From NCBI GenBank assembly GCA_020881915.1, contig JAJFPB010000004.1:620001-684000 (forward strand): a stretch of DNA of 64,000 nucleotides, written 5' to 3'. The DNA is from Paramyrothecium sp. XJ0827. Its lineage: Eukaryota > Ascomycota > Sordariomycetes > Hypocreales > Stachybotryaceae. Below the pieces are notes generated by a model. It saw nothing but the letters and a program-made list of their open reading frames with translations. It did no database searches and was not told the origin of the DNA. Shown piece by piece: positions 10,733-22,711 of the stretch (positions are counted from its first letter, which is position 1; each line of letters starts with the position of its first letter). Made by a program: the position numbers and the translations under genes.

Positions 10733-11022
10733 CAATATCCCTTTGGATGTGCGAAGGCAGCAGAGATGTAACTTATAAGGTTCAAAGCTAATTAGATCTA
10801 TCTCTTAAGTTAGTACCTAAACTATATAAAGAAATATACTAAGATATAAGTATCTTATTTCTAAAAGTAACTCCTAAAGAATATCTAAGTAACTTTAAAG
10901 AAACCTAGATCTTTTGCACAATAACCACTATTCAATAAATAGCTAGGTTGTACGTGGGGGCTGATTCAGCAGATGTAGGTCTTTTACACCCCTGCTGCCT
11001 TCGCACATCCAAGGGGATGTTG
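10733..11022. mobile_element. MITE-like element with 39-bp terminal inverted repeats
   Basis: The left arm (10733-10771) and the reverse complement of the right arm (10984-11022) match at 35 of 39 bases, sharing the core TTGGATGTGCGAAGGCAGCA. The four mismatches are all transitions, with T or A on the left where the right has C or G. The ~210-bp interior is strongly AT-rich (TATAAAGAAATATACTAAG-like) and has no coding capacity. This fits a non-autonomous DNA transposon that has suffered RIP-type C-to-T mutation. I do not see a clear target-site duplication, so the exact ends are uncertain. Confidence 0.6.
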
Positions 11023-11409
11023 TTTATACCACTTTTTACTTCGATAATATAGAAAAATAGGTAGAAGCATGGACACAGCTTATTTTGAAGCGAACAGCAA
11101 CCCGCCCCCCGGTGATGTGGGACTCCTGCACGTAATCATTTGGGAATGTTATACTCATGGGATAATGGATGGCGAGATTGGCAAGGAGGAACGAGAACTA
11201 TCTTTCATGGAACTTGAGTAGGCTGGGGGAGCACAAGATAACGCCGAGATCATAAAGGAAGAAGGCCCTAGGATAACCCGTCAGGTTTGCTTGGCTATTG
11301 TGGCTTGCGACGGTTGCTGACAATGATGCATCAGCGAGGCCACTATTATCAGCTTGGGGATAAAATGAGCATAGACTTTTGCTCCACCAAAGCTATCTTG
11401 GAATTTTTC
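11023..11409. other. Intergenic region
   Basis: Between the MITE-like element and the 3' end of the Rieske gene. I see no gene in it. Confidence 0.45.
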
Positions 11410-11997
11410 TCATGATTTCCGCCGCCGCACCCATATCTGATTCGCTGCTTCGTCCTTATCATCGCCCGGACTGCTCTCTTTTGCATCCGATGCTGGACGT
11501 AGTTGCACGTCCCATTTCCTTAGTGAATAATTGCCTCTATCTCCTTGGCCCGTAAACAAATCGAAAGACCATCCGTGCTTGGGACAGGTGATGCCGGAAC
11601 TCAATACGATCCCAAAGTCCTCGATGTCAAAAGGTGAGCCGTTGGAGAGTGGGTAGGAGGAGTGAGGGCACATCTATGGGACGTTGTTAGTTATTCGCCT
11701 TCGGTGGTGGTCGATGGAAGCAAGCCATACATGGTCCACGGCATGAAATTTGCCGTTGTACTGAAAAACAAGAACTTGCTTGCTCAAATCAGCAGGACTG
11801 ATTACATCGTCCAGGTCAGCCTGCCGCGCCGTGGAGTCATCATCAGACGCAACCGTAAAGGCTTTGCATCCTGGCTTCCATGCGCCATCACAGGGATAGG
11901 GGTCCCTCAGAGGCCCCGAATTTGCCGAGGTAATGTTCGGAAAGTCGGAGGCTGTGCCGATGTATTGCCACTCGGCATCAGTGGTGCTGACAGCCAT
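11410..11997 (-). CDS. Small Rieske [2Fe-2S] domain protein
   Basis: Two exons (11731-11997 and 11410-11673) joined over a 57-bp GT-AG intron, giving 176 aa. The Rieske cluster motif is complete: C-P-H (MCPHSSYPL) and, about 25 residues later, C-P-K-H (ITCPKHGWSFDLFTG). Two Cys and two His therefore ligate the iron-sulfur centre. The N-terminal half has the expected strands (QVLVFQYNGKFHAVDH). There is no catalytic oxygenase domain, membrane segment or clear targeting peptide, so it is a stand-alone soluble ferredoxin-like Rieske protein, probably an electron carrier or redox subunit. The partner oxygenase or reductase is not adjacent. The start at 11997 (MAVSTTD) is the first ATG in frame. 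The C-terminus is charged and serine-rich. Confidence 0.87.
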
Positions 11998-13511
11998 GGT
12001 TGTGGTCAGTCTTTGCAAAATCTGTTTTCCTTCTCAATTCGGCAATGTGGCCTTAGGGAGCATGCAGCAGCGGCTGGGTGCGAAGGTGCTGATCATGACA
12101 GCTTGGCCAGCATGAGGCCAATCAGTCCAGGAGAGTGGATTGTGGATATGGATCCGAGAGAGTTCCCCAGTCGATAGATGCAGGGCGACCTCGTGAAGCA
12201 CCTTGCATGCAGTGTGGTTGCGCTCCTCAGAGAATGTGCGTGAATTTTTTTGGTGGGGCCGGGTTTGGTGTTTCAAAGTATCGGGGAGTTTTAGTCCATC
12301 TGAGTGCCGTACCACAAATAACCGGCTTATCTGATAGCTGATGTATGGAATCTTCGTTATCGAGACCAAACAATTTTTAAATATTAAATATGGACAGGTT
12401 ATAGTTACAGAGCCATGCCACCAGTCCCAGCCGATTGTTGTTGCCCGTATGGCTTCACACTGTCCTGTCCGACCCTGTCAAGCCATGCCAACCTCCAAGC
12501 CAGGCTCCATACCTCCATATCTTGTAGATCCTGGTCGAAGACGTTGAGCGATGCATTCGCTAAATGATCCTTGTCCAGTAGCATAAGATCTTACTATCTG
12601 TTCCGCATCATGGTCCTCTGAGGTGCAGAGTATGGTCCAATCTAAAACCCAGTGTAGCTTGTGCGTGGGACTGAATTTGATCGCCACCCATTGAGTATTC
12701 CAACTCCCCAACGCTGACTGGCCTGTTCTCAGACAAACGGTCATTCAATTACATAAGGGTTTCCTCACCGCTTCAATCCCTCTGTCCCTCTATATCATGG
12801 GACTGCCAAGTTGCGGCTGGAAGAAGCAGATCGAGGCACCTGATCCACAGGCAGCAAAGTCTAGTCGTCATGCTTCGTACGCCTCTACACGTGGAACCTT
12901 CCTCGCTGGGCAATATATCTCGAAACAAGGGCTTCTAGTTGTTGACCGGTCTGCTAGATCGATGGGTCGAGAACTTTTTGCGAGCCGTGCTTTGTCATTG
13001 CTGCGGAGATGTCCTCCCAGTCCGGAGAGTGAAGTGTCGCTGTCTTCCCTAACTGGACTCATGCTTCTAAACCCTTGTCAAATATGGATGTCATTCTGAA
13101 AACAACTTGCCGGATTCCGCAATTTTACTGTTCCAGATGGTGGATGCGGCTACACGCGTAAGCAAACCTAACCCCAGCATGGGCATGATGCCGCATAGTC
13201 TGACCACTATTGCCCCTTTCGACTATACATGACGCCGCACGTAGTAGCCTCAGGTATCGATGATTTCACCAGTAATTGGGTAGGAACCATGACACTGAGC
13301 CGTCGGCGAGACCATTTCCTTCAACCGCGATGCTATGATCAGACTAATAGTTCGCTCCAATAATGCATTCTTGCGGTGTCGACGCAAAAAAAGCAAGTAT
13401 AAATATCTAGGCTTGATTCCCTCGGGATAGCTCCCATTCAGTCTCAACGAGCATAGCATCAACAGCAGATCTACCTAAGCCATCTCTCGAAAGATTATCA
13501 TTTCCAACATA
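11998..13511. other. Intergenic region (1.5 kb)
   Basis: This holds the promoters of the Rieske gene (-) and the RlpA-like gene (+). The open frames here overlap on both strands without domain features, conserved splice joins or signal peptides, so I call none of them. Confidence 0.45.
13398..13406 (+). promoter_or_regulatory. TATA box of the RlpA-like gene
   Basis: TATAAATAT about 114 bp upstream of the ATG at 13512, a normal distance for a secreted-protein gene in fungi. It is a sequence match only. Confidence 0.5.
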
Positions 13512-13928
13512 ATGCATTCTCTCGCCAACATCTTGGCTGTTGCCACCTTCGCTGCCAGCGGTGTCGTTGCTTTCAATGGCCGCATGACCTGGTACAATCC
13601 TGTGAGATTTTCCATCCAGCATGTACGGGAAATATTACTTACTGACATTCTTCATCAGGGCCTTGGAGCTTGCGGATGGACACACAACGATGGCAGCCCC
13701 GTCGTGGCTCTCGCCCCTGCTCAATTCGGCAACACGCCCAACCCCAACCAAAACCCCAACTGTGGACGGTGGATCACCATCAAGGCCAATGGCAAGACGA
13801 CGGCTGCTCAGGTCGTCGATCTTTGCCCGGGATGCCCGAGCGGGGCTATTGATGTTTCGCCCGCCATCTTTGACGATATTGCTCCCCTCTCCCAAGGTGT
13901 TGTGCAGGTGAGCTGGGAGTTCCAGTAG
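13512..13928 (+). CDS. Secreted RlpA-like double-psi beta-barrel protein (expansin/barwin-like)
   Basis: Exons 13512-13601 and 13659-13928, with a 57-bp GT-AG intron, give 119 aa. A signal peptide is evident (MHSLANILAVATFAASGVVA). The mature part is a single double-psi beta-barrel: GRMTWYNP, then GLGACGWTHNDGSPVVALA, CGRWITIKANGKTTAAQVVDLCPGC and GAIDVSPAIFDDIAPL. Four cysteines sit at positions typical of small RlpA/barwin-like fungal secreted proteins. The barrel keeps the aspartate of the VDLCPGC motif. There is no carbohydrate-binding partner domain. Relatives loosen wall polysaccharide or inhibit host proteases; which applies here is unknown. It lies next to a secreted pectate lyase. 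Confidence 0.9.
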   Translation: MHSLANILAVATFAASGVVAFNGRMTWYNPVRFSIQHVREILLTDILHQGLGACGWTHNDGSPVVALAPAQFGNTPNPNQNPNCGRWITIKANGKTTAAQVVDLCPGCPSGAIDVSPAIFDDIAPLSQGVVQVSWEFQ

Positions 13929-14653
13929 ATGGAGAGTCTGGTCGACCGTGTGATGGTCAAGACAAAAAGAGTATGCAAAACGCAGAATAAGGATATTCAG
14001 TCCAAGAACTAGCAGATGACATTTACATTCACTGGGGATCCTGTTGCAACCTAGCTTAGCTATTATAAGTCAATTGACAGTCACTCGTTTGCTACATCAC
14101 ATCATCCTTGCAGCCATGATTTCAATGCGAGCACCAGCATTCATTGCTGTTTTTATTCTCTCATCACTGGACACTAATGTAAGTGCAACCAAGCGATACA
14201 GTTCACGTTTGAAACCGAGCATCGGTTCCTTATTTGTTCGAATTGCAGCGTGAATCTATAGAAGTTAGTGCAATTGGCCAGGAATTGGATTACTTAAATA
14301 TCCCGCTCTATTGAGAGTTATTATACCCTGCGGTCATCCAATGTGGCGCTTTCCACCCTCGCCGCCGTGGGTCGTATCAAGTATTACTAGCGGCACAATT
14401 ATATAAGAGCGCTAATCATGATTGGGGTTTCTATGGACAAAGTCACAAGGAGCGTTTTGATTGAGAGTCATTATAAACACAACTAGCTACTAGCCCAGTG
14501 TATTGTGTCACAAAAACTATGTTATATGGCATCAAGAATAACTATATACAGCAGCCCAAGGCCAAACTGGCTGGGCTGTAGGAACTCTTCGCAAACACAG
14601 GTTAACCTTCAAAGTTACTATTGATCATACAATGTCTTAGTGTCATGATTTCA
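13929..14653. other. Convergent intergenic region, AT-rich
   Basis: Between two convergent secreted-protein genes. It is AT-rich from ~14280 to 14540. It contains a near-exact 16-bp direct repeat (ATTGAGAGT[T/C]ATTATA at 14310-14325 and 14460-14475), possibly a decayed element. I see no gene. Confidence 0.4.
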
Positions 14654-15547
14654 TCAGCATGCGCCGGCTTTCTCGCCGGGGCCATCGTATAGCTGGCAAG
14701 GTGTCTTAGCATCAGTGCAGACATTGTTCAGCTCCGCCGTGTCGCCAGTGTGCGAATTGATACCGACAACCTCCCCGCCATCATATGCCGAAACACCCTC
14801 AACGTAGACGTCTCTTCGGCATTCTTCGCACTAGACACGTTCTGTTAGACTTTTTCTACCATTTGGGTCATGTCTGTCCACTTACAGTTCCGCAAGCCCG
14901 GTAGACCTTGCCGTAGTCTTCGGCGTAGAAATTGTAAATCTATGATGTTAATGCCGCCGTCTTCGTTAGCATGGGTCACAATCACATACCTCGACCTTCC
15001 CACAGCCATTGTGCTGAATGACCTTATCGCTGGCATGGAAAGCACCGCCTCCGATAATGCGAGTGACGGCACCAGCAGCATCCTCCTTCTGTACGGTTTC
15101 TCCATTAGAAAGTGGGAACTAGTAGCGCTGTTCGTGCTGACTTACGATAGAAATGGCATCTTCGCACACCTCCTCAAACCACACATTCTCAATAGTACAT
15201 CCACCACCAAGACAGTAGACACCCTCTCCTTGGTTCTTGCCGATAACAACGTTCTTCAAAGTTGCGCCCTCTCGAAGCACAAAGACAGTATCACTTTGGC
15301 CTAATTGAAAAGTCAGAAAAGCTCATTTAAAAAGGTAACCGTACTAACCGCCTTCGTTCTGGCCAGAGCAGGTATAGTCTGACCTGTCGTAGCGAGCTCC
15401 CTTGCCGTCAAACTCTTCGCCAGCTGCGACCTCAATTGGTTCAGGGTTGCTGATTGTTTCCGAAGGCGAAGGAATTTGACTCTCTGCCACACACGCAAGA
15501 GCGATCGGCAAGCCAAAAAGAAGAGCTGCAACTGCTTTGGTGGCCAT
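14654..15547 (-). CDS. Pectate lyase, polysaccharide lyase family 3
   Basis: Five exons: 15349-15547, 15146-15300, 14990-15088, 14886-14939 and 14654-14830. All introns are GT-AG and 48-57 bp, giving 227 aa, the usual PL3 size. A signal peptide ([18 protein letters not shown]) directs secretion. The parallel beta-helix carries PL3 landmarks: [84 protein letters not shown] and [16 protein letters not shown]. Cysteines are abundant, as expected. The enzyme cleaves de-esterified homogalacturonan by calcium-dependent beta-elimination and is a typical plant-wall-degrading enzyme. Every exon join was confirmed by continuity of the family motifs. Confidence 0.95.
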
Positions 15548-16360
15548 GGTGATTGTGTGTGGAGATCGCAGGTGTGAAGAAAGTTTGAGAATTGATTGCT
15601 TGCGGCCGCACAGTCACAATTCGTAGTCGAGGCTTCAGCAAGATTTATAGTCGGGAGAAACCACTAACAACCCCAGACACTGCCCGGACGGGAACTATGG
15701 AAATGTTCGGCCCCTCGGACGGATGTATCGCTGAGATCGACAGCGGAGAAATTGCTGATAGGATGACTCCATCAAAACTATCAGGATTTCCATCACGAGT
15801 AATTAGAGTTGACAGTTACAGCATTGGATCAGCAGCCAAGTGTTTGACTATTCGGGCGAAACGCCTGCGAAAGGCACTGATCGCCATAAACGTGTTCATC
15901 ACCGCCAGGAACAGAACCAGCCAATCAACGGCAAAAGCGGGTCGGGCTGCTTCATGCCGGCTCCAACTGTCCGATCGACGTGCTTGGTTGCATTGCAGCG
16001 CCCCCTTGCGCGCACTTGGCAAATCAGCATGATAGGGGCTGCCCCATTCCTGCAGCCGGTCACGTCAACGGCCCTTGGCGCTCCGAGACTTCTTCAGAAG
16101 GTGATCGGTTCTACGATTTGGGCTGTCATGACAAATTCTTGATATAAATCGAGCACCCGGAACGTAAAAGCTGGTCCCAAAGCAGTAAAAATCACACTGT
16201 ATTAAGGAAGGATTCCTGATGGTCGTGTCTGTCGCAATAGAGATAAGGAAAGTAACGCAAACATATAAGTTCCTAGCCCAATCACTCAACAAATGAACAA
16301 TTTTCCACTCATCTAACCGATTTTCGTGTTCAAACCGTCTCCATACTTGCTTTGCCTCCC
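15548..16360. other. Intergenic region
   Basis: Holds the pectate lyase promoter and the 3' flank of the adenylation/reductase gene. I see no gene in it. Confidence 0.45.
15643..15650 (-). promoter_or_regulatory. TATA box of the pectate lyase gene
   Basis: Minus-strand CTATAAAT about 96 bp upstream of the start codon at 15547. Confidence 0.5.
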
Positions 16361-19300
16361 TCAGCTGTCCCAGATGGCACCGTATGCCGGCATTCCTCTC
16401 GTCTGCAGTCCGTAGACTACCTTCTTGGTGATTTTCTCGTTCGCAATAATGATCACTGCCTCAGCTCCGAAGTTCTTGGCCATGTTATAGGCCATCTTGA
16501 TCAAATCAGGACGGCCGTGGATCTTGGTGTCATGGATGACAGCGTCCGGAACATGCTTCTTGATAGCGTTGCACAAGTTCGTACCAAAAGTGGCTTCGGG
16601 TCTTGGAGTGGACCAGATCAACTGGGTCGGGCAGGATTGGTTCTGGATATGGCCCAACAATGGCCCGATACCGGAGCCAGTGCCTACAAGCACGACGCGG
16701 TTGAACAGGGTGGCAATGCGCATGACACCACAGGTGGGCACGTCGCGGACCCAGAGGTGGGTTGGGGGCTCCTGGATGGTCTTCTTGGTCCAGTCACCCG
16801 CGTTCGAGACAACCAGAGAGTAACCCGCATCCCGACCGTTTTCAGCCCGAGGAGCCGGCACAGTTGCAAAGGAATGCCACTCAATGAGGGGCTTGTATGA
16901 GATACGAGTGAAGGAGCCGTTGACGGGGACGGTGTAGTTGAAGTGCAGGCGAACGGCATGGTTGGAGAGAACCTCGGCGTCAACAGGGACTTTGCGCAGC
17001 CAGAACCAAGACGAAGCAATGCTCAGCGTCGCAACAACCAAAAGCCAGAAAGGGGGTGTCCGGACACATGCCAGGCCCAGAGGAACGTCACCTCTAATAT
17101 CGTTGGTCGTGAGAACAACCTGAGCCCAGAAGACAGCAAGCATGGACCAGCCGACAAATCGGTGAGTGCGTTCGAAAAAGTCGTGATGATTCTTCCTGAT
17201 GGTAGGATAGGCCATGACGAGCATAGCAACGAAACCAGCAGTCAGGATCCAGGAAACAATCTTTGAGGCCAGCGAGAGCCGACCCCAGTTGCCCGAGCAG
17301 TTATCAGAGACCATACAGACTGCGTCGCCAATGTTGTTAGCCAACAGCCACAGAGCAGCGCTGACGCCCACCGCTGAGTGAATACCACCGAAATGGAAGA
17401 TGTTGGCGCATCGAACCCTGATCCAGAGCGGCCAGGACTTGGGAACGTTGCAGATGACGGTGTAGAGAGCATTGATGACGAACGCCTGGCGCATCAGGAC
17501 GGCAAGAGTGAGGTTCATGGCGGTGGCGATGCCGAGCCACTCGCGAGGGAAGCCGGTCAGGATGATGGCGATGGCACCAGCAATGTTGATGAGGCCAACG
17601 AAAGTAAAGAGGCGGCGGTAGACAATAAGGACGCGGTGACGAACGCCACGCTGGCGCTTGCCCTGGAGCTTGTCCGGCACGGCAGCCTCCAGATCGACCT
17701 TGAGCTCGTCGGATCCAGCCAAACTCGAGGACGAAGGCGAGACGGGAACAGTGTCGAGCACCTTCTCTGTGAGTACGACGGCACCAGGCTTGATGACGCT
17801 GTCCGCGGTGGTCTCGCTGGCGGTGCGAGAATCCTCGGAGGTGCGCTGGAGGGACGTCTTGAGCGTCTTCTTGTCAATCTTGCCGTTGAGGGTAAGGGGG
17901 AGCGCCTCCAGGGTGTGGAATTTGGTGGGCACCGCGTAGTACGGCTGGCAGCGCTCCATGTGCTTCTTGGCGGCGGCGATGTCGCAGTCAATGGGGGTGA
18001 TGAAAGCCTGGAGCTCTCCCTCAGCCAGAAGGACGACGGCCCTGTCGACAGCGGGGCAAGCATTGAGAGATGCAGTGACGCCATCGAGTTCAATACGGAA
18101 TCCCTAGGGCAAACAGGTCAGTTGCCGTTCAAAGTTTTGTCACCAGATGAATTATGCTCACCTTAAGCTTGATCTGATCATCGCAACGGCCAAGAATTTC
18201 AATAGAGCCATCGGAGATCCATCGACCAAGATCGCCAGTGTTGTACATGGCAGAGCTGAGAAACTGTCAGTTGATTCCCAAATATTCAAACAACGGGTGT
18301 CTTACGTAGAGCCGGCAAACTCATCGAGCTTGTACTTCTCAGCCGTCTTCTCCGGAAGCTTGACGTAGCCGTTTGAAACTCCCAGGCCACCAGCCCACAT
18401 CACACCAGCTTCGCCTTCGGGAAGGACCTCTCCATCCTCGTTGAGAATGTAGACGTTGTTGTTTGGCGTGGGCTTGCCAATGGTGAGCGGGCCGCCGGAA
18501 ACGTGGCGATGCATAGTGTTGACGATGGTCGTCTCAGTTGGGCCGCAGCAGTTGTAGTATGTCTTAGATAGAGCCCATGCATCAGCAAGCCTATTCCATC
18601 AATATTAGTACATTTCTTGCATTTGCGTTTATAAGAAACCTCACCTCTGTGAACTTGGCTCTCCGGCAGTTGCAACAGTCTTGATCTTGGGGTAGTCCAG
18701 AGGGTCGTATTTAGCAAGAATGCTGGGGGTGCAAATCAGAACCTCGATCTAGCAAATTGTTAGTGTTCTGTGCTTGCGACTGTTTTGATTTTTCATACCT
18801 CTGCAATAGCCGCCTTCCAGTCTGAACCGCGCAGAACGAGCGTGCCACCGTTGCAAAGACAACCGAGAACCTCCCAGGCGGCTGAAAGGAATTATCAATT
18901 AGTTTGTTGACATTCCATTATCAATTTTAGTGGCAACTCACCCATGTCGAAACTGATGTTGAGCGTCTGGCCCACCTTCATTCCCGTGGTAATACCCAAA
19001 TCGCCAGGCGACTGGCAAATGAGGTTTGTTACATTGTTGTGGGTCACATCAACACCCTTGGGTGTTCCAGTGGTGCCTGATTTCAAAACGGTCAGTTTTC
19101 GCATTACAGAAATTTCAAACTTTTGTAACTCACCAGAGGTGTAGATGATGTAGCATCCGTTGCCCGGCTTTGCCAGGTTGAGATAAACACCGTTTGGTTC
19201 CACAGCAGTGCCGTCCAGGGTCTCGGGATCGTCGACAACAACGACCTTTACGCCGCTGTGCTCGCTGAGACGATGCTTGGTCGAGTTGAGCGCCAAAACG

Positions 19301-19719
19301 ACGCCACTCTGACCCCCGGTTTGCTCAATCACAAATCGGAGCGTCGTGTCGGGAACGACTCCACCGTCCAGGGGCACATACTGGGCGCCGCACGAGAGAA
19401 CAGCAAGGATGCTGACTAACATGTTGATGCCGCGCTTGACAACCAGGGGCACACGATCGCCTGGAGACACGCCGAGCTGGCGGAGCTTGGAGGCGAGGCG
19501 GGAGCTTCTGACGGCCAAGTCCCGGTAGGTGATCTGGACGGGGCCTTTGGTGGAAGCGAGGTCCAGCGCGGCGAGCGTCTCCGGGTTGGCGACGGCATGG
19601 TGATAGAAGGCCTCGGTAACAGTGAGGAACCGGGGGGTACCCCTCCGCCCAAACGAGTGCACGGGGAGTCTGGCGTCCGCCGTTGAGAGGCTGCGCCGCG
19701 AGATGTCTGTGACTGCCAT
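16361..19719 (-). CDS. NRPS-like fusion: adenylation domain plus ferric-reductase-like membrane oxidoreductase
   Basis: Seven exons: 19134-19719, 18942-19076, 18799-18881, 18645-18748, 18306-18590, 18162-18255 and 16361-18103. All introns are GT-AG and 50-60 bp, giving 1009 aa. Residues ~30-505 are an AMP-binding domain with core motifs [11 protein letters not shown] (~193), [16 protein letters not shown] and NGKIDKK. No thiolation domain (LGG-x-S) follows it. From ~590 several membrane segments contain histidines in the haem-ligand style of ferric reductases ([22 protein letters not shown]). The C-terminus is an NAD(P)-binding reductase module with [14 protein letters not shown] and [18 protein letters not shown]. 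It should activate a carboxylic acid at the membrane and couple it to electron transfer; the product is unknown. No tailoring cluster is adjacent. Confidence 0.88.
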
Positions 19720-22711
19720 TGTGTCTGGACTTGTACAAAAGTGAGGCAGGTGCTAGAGACCGCAACGATGAGGATATTCAAGGTAACAATGGAGGATATT
19801 GTCCAAGCTAGCTTATGTATAGTCGTTGTCGTTCCGGACGACGATGAAAGCTTGCAGCTAAAGGACTTGAGAGAGACCTGGCCGGAGAGTAGCCTACAGA
19901 TCGCAAGACGACCACAACCAACAAGGCGCCCGGGAGATGAAGCTCTTTATACTCATCATCCTCCGCCTCCCGCTCCTCCTCTACCATAGCATCTTGGAGG
20001 GACGGCACTCCCATCTACTGCGCAAGAGGGAGGGGCGTGCAGTGCAGTCTGACTGTTTGGCTCTTGCTCGAGCATCATGCCCACTTGGGAAAGCGATACA
20101 CCCCAGGTTTGCATCCTCAGAGCTGGCGGAAAGATTGGGGTCGCGCGGAAGCTCTCTCACCGTTGGTCGACCTTGGCAAGGGGTTGCAAGGCTACGGCCG
20201 GGCTACGGTTGCAGACGCTCGTTCTCGACCCACAATATTGCGCCAGGGCTGGCAGAGATGTTGTAGAAGCTATTGCGACCTTGCCAGAACGAGGATTTGT
20301 GTTTCGTGCAGCAGCCGGATCTGCGAGGCGCGGGCTTCACTGCCGAGTCCGGGATTGATCGTATCGCGACCCCTGGTCCGTTCGCTGGCAGGGTAGCCGT
20401 GGGGTACGATGTGTCAAGCCGGGGGGCGTGGGCATCGTTGCCGGGCCCTGGTCGGTCGCCGGATCCGCAGGACGAAGGTGGTACTCATCCCATCCTCGGA
20501 ACTCTTACATGGCCGTTCTCTTGCCTTTCTTTCCCATCTTTGCTAAGCCGGGCTCCGCGCACAGGGAGCCAGGGGCTTACCCTTGGAATAGTAATTCTTC
20601 ACGACGAGTAAGGATGTGTAATCTCACGGACCCCAAAACTAAAAGGTGCGGAATGAAGGGCATGGCTGGGCTGGGCTAGGCTGGGCTGTACAAGGCTTCG
20701 GTCGAAGGTTCTACGTGCCAATCCTTGCGGATTCGAGCCCGTCCGGGCACGACCAATCATCAAACACGGTGTCGTTTCCTGACCACTGAATGAAGGCAAA
20801 GTAATTAACCCGGCCTTGGCCTAGACAATCACCCCATGTCCTCATGTACACCAGGGCTTCCGCCAGCATCTTCACGGCCTCGACCTGACAGCAAAAACAC
20901 CTGCCGAATGATCATAGCCCACAAGGGCAGGTGGTGCTTGTGATCTGGCCTCTGGGCTTCTTAGTTTGTCCTCGTACCTGCTTCCAACCGGCTCGCCACC
21001 ACGGCCACGGCCCTGTATCTCCCCTTATTTCACGCATTGCCAATCGCGGGTTGGCATGTCGAGCTTCCGCATCTTGATCCCATGCCTCGCCCCGATTTGG
21101 CCGAAGCCAGGCAAGGGCGTGCGCGCGCGCTGACCGAGGCATTTGTAAGACGGCAATGGTGATTTTCCCAACAGGCTCAAAGTATCAATCCCCGCACTTG
21201 AGTCAGGGTCCGCAGCGCGGGTGTGGGTAATGACACGAACCGCCGCCAGGCCTGCGAGTGCCATCATCCACTGCTGTAGCATTCTGGGCCCTGGTCGGGT
21301 ATCGCCTGCTCTGATCCCAGGTCCGTCGAGATTTGATCCGCGCGGGAGAACCGCCTATTCAGGGTCCCAGCCGCCCTAGCCAGCCAGGAGGCCAACCTGC
21401 GCGGCCAGGGACTCCACACTGCAATCAGCAGCAAAACCAGGCACTACAAAGGTTGCGTTTACAGTGCTATAGCTTCACGCATGCATGCGCGTGACGTATG
21501 TACAACGGTGGAGAGACCAGAGGGCACTGCAGGCGTGCGCCTAGCGCATGTCATGTCATGCCATGTACACTGTAGGTCTTCTGTCATCTGTAACCTGTAC
21601 TCAGGCGAGCAAGTCTTTGGAGCCGAGCCGAGGCGGAACCTGGCATTTGGGTAACCTGGCATTTGGGTACGGGGTACAGAGTATGAACATGGGGATGGGC
21701 ATGAAATGCTTCTCGGCTTGTGCGTGTGCTTGTGCTTGTGCTCTGTCTCGAGCCGGTGCCATCCCGCGCTGTAAGTGCGCTGGATGCGCGCTGTAACAAC
21801 AGCTGTTTGATCAGCTTAGACGACATTTGCCAGCAGGAACACGCCATGCAAGTGCACCGTTTAGTTCCTCCAGGCCAGTAAGCCCGCCCCCAGAAATTTG
21901 AGAGGGGGGGGGTGAGGGTTGTCCAACGTTGCACTCAAACTTGTTAAAGGATGCATCCCGCATGCCCGGATGGTGGATTGAGGAGAAGGCCGAAAAGGCT
22001 CCCTCGGGCAACGAAGGACTGAAAGAAAAAAAAGTCGAGGAAAACCTGTTTGTCTGAAAGCTCAAGCCTGCTGTCAGGTGTTGGAGATCGCCCGTAAACC
22101 CAAGCCTAGCTGCTAATGCATGGATACTGCAACGTGGATCGCCCAGCCAATCCAAGACAGCGGCCGACCCTCACCACTTAGAATACCACCCGTAGTCCCC
22201 CATGCACCTTTCGTCCTGGGCCTGGTTTGGCCCTTGGCGTCGCTAAACATGCGCCTCGGTTGCGGGGTCCCGTTGATTGCAGGCATCATTTCGGTACCCC
22301 AGAAGGCGCCTCTTTGTTTCGAGCGGAACTGACACTGAGGAAACAAACGCAGTCCCTCTGGGCGCGTGGCGGGCTCATGCTTAATCTGATTACTGGACAC
22401 TGTGTCTCATGCCACAGGCCGGCCCAAGCCCCCCTGTCTCAGCTCTGAGTAAGTCAGAGTCAAGACAGGACGGATATGCGCCATGCGCTTTATTAGCAAG
22501 AACCGTCGAGACCCTTCATCGATGAAAAATCTTTCTCAGTGAATATTTTTTCTCCAGAACAACCTTGAGGATTTTTCTGCCTTGTTGATTACGGCTTGCG
22601 GAACCACCTGTGCTGTAACCTGCCTTACACATTATTCCCCCCTGCACCGCATTACTCTCTGCCCCTGAGAACTTTCGTTTTTGGCCAAATCCGCAAAGCA
22701 ACACACGCAAT
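19720..22711. other. Gene-poor region (3 kb), GC-rich with short simple repeats
   Basis: No supported gene. Many overlapping open frames reflect high GC. Simple repeats include a GGCTGGGCT-type run near 20665-20690, two exact copies of a 16-mer at 21637-21668, and a TGTGCTTG-type run near 21720-21742. A minus-strand TATA-like GTATAAAG at 19945-19952 could serve the fusion gene at 19719. Confidence 0.4.

Noticed and set aside
14310..14475. Pair of 16-bp near-identical repeats in AT-rich spacer
   Set aside because: Short, AT-rich and with no extended similarity; not enough to call an element.
17378..18166. 262-codon plus-strand open frame inside the adenylation/reductase gene
   Set aside because: Antisense shadow of strongly supported coding sequence; Gly/Glu-rich composition mirrors the sense codons.
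20690..20760. TTCGAGCCC string resembling a tRNA T-loop
   Set aside because: No matching A-box, acceptor stem or cloverleaf around it.
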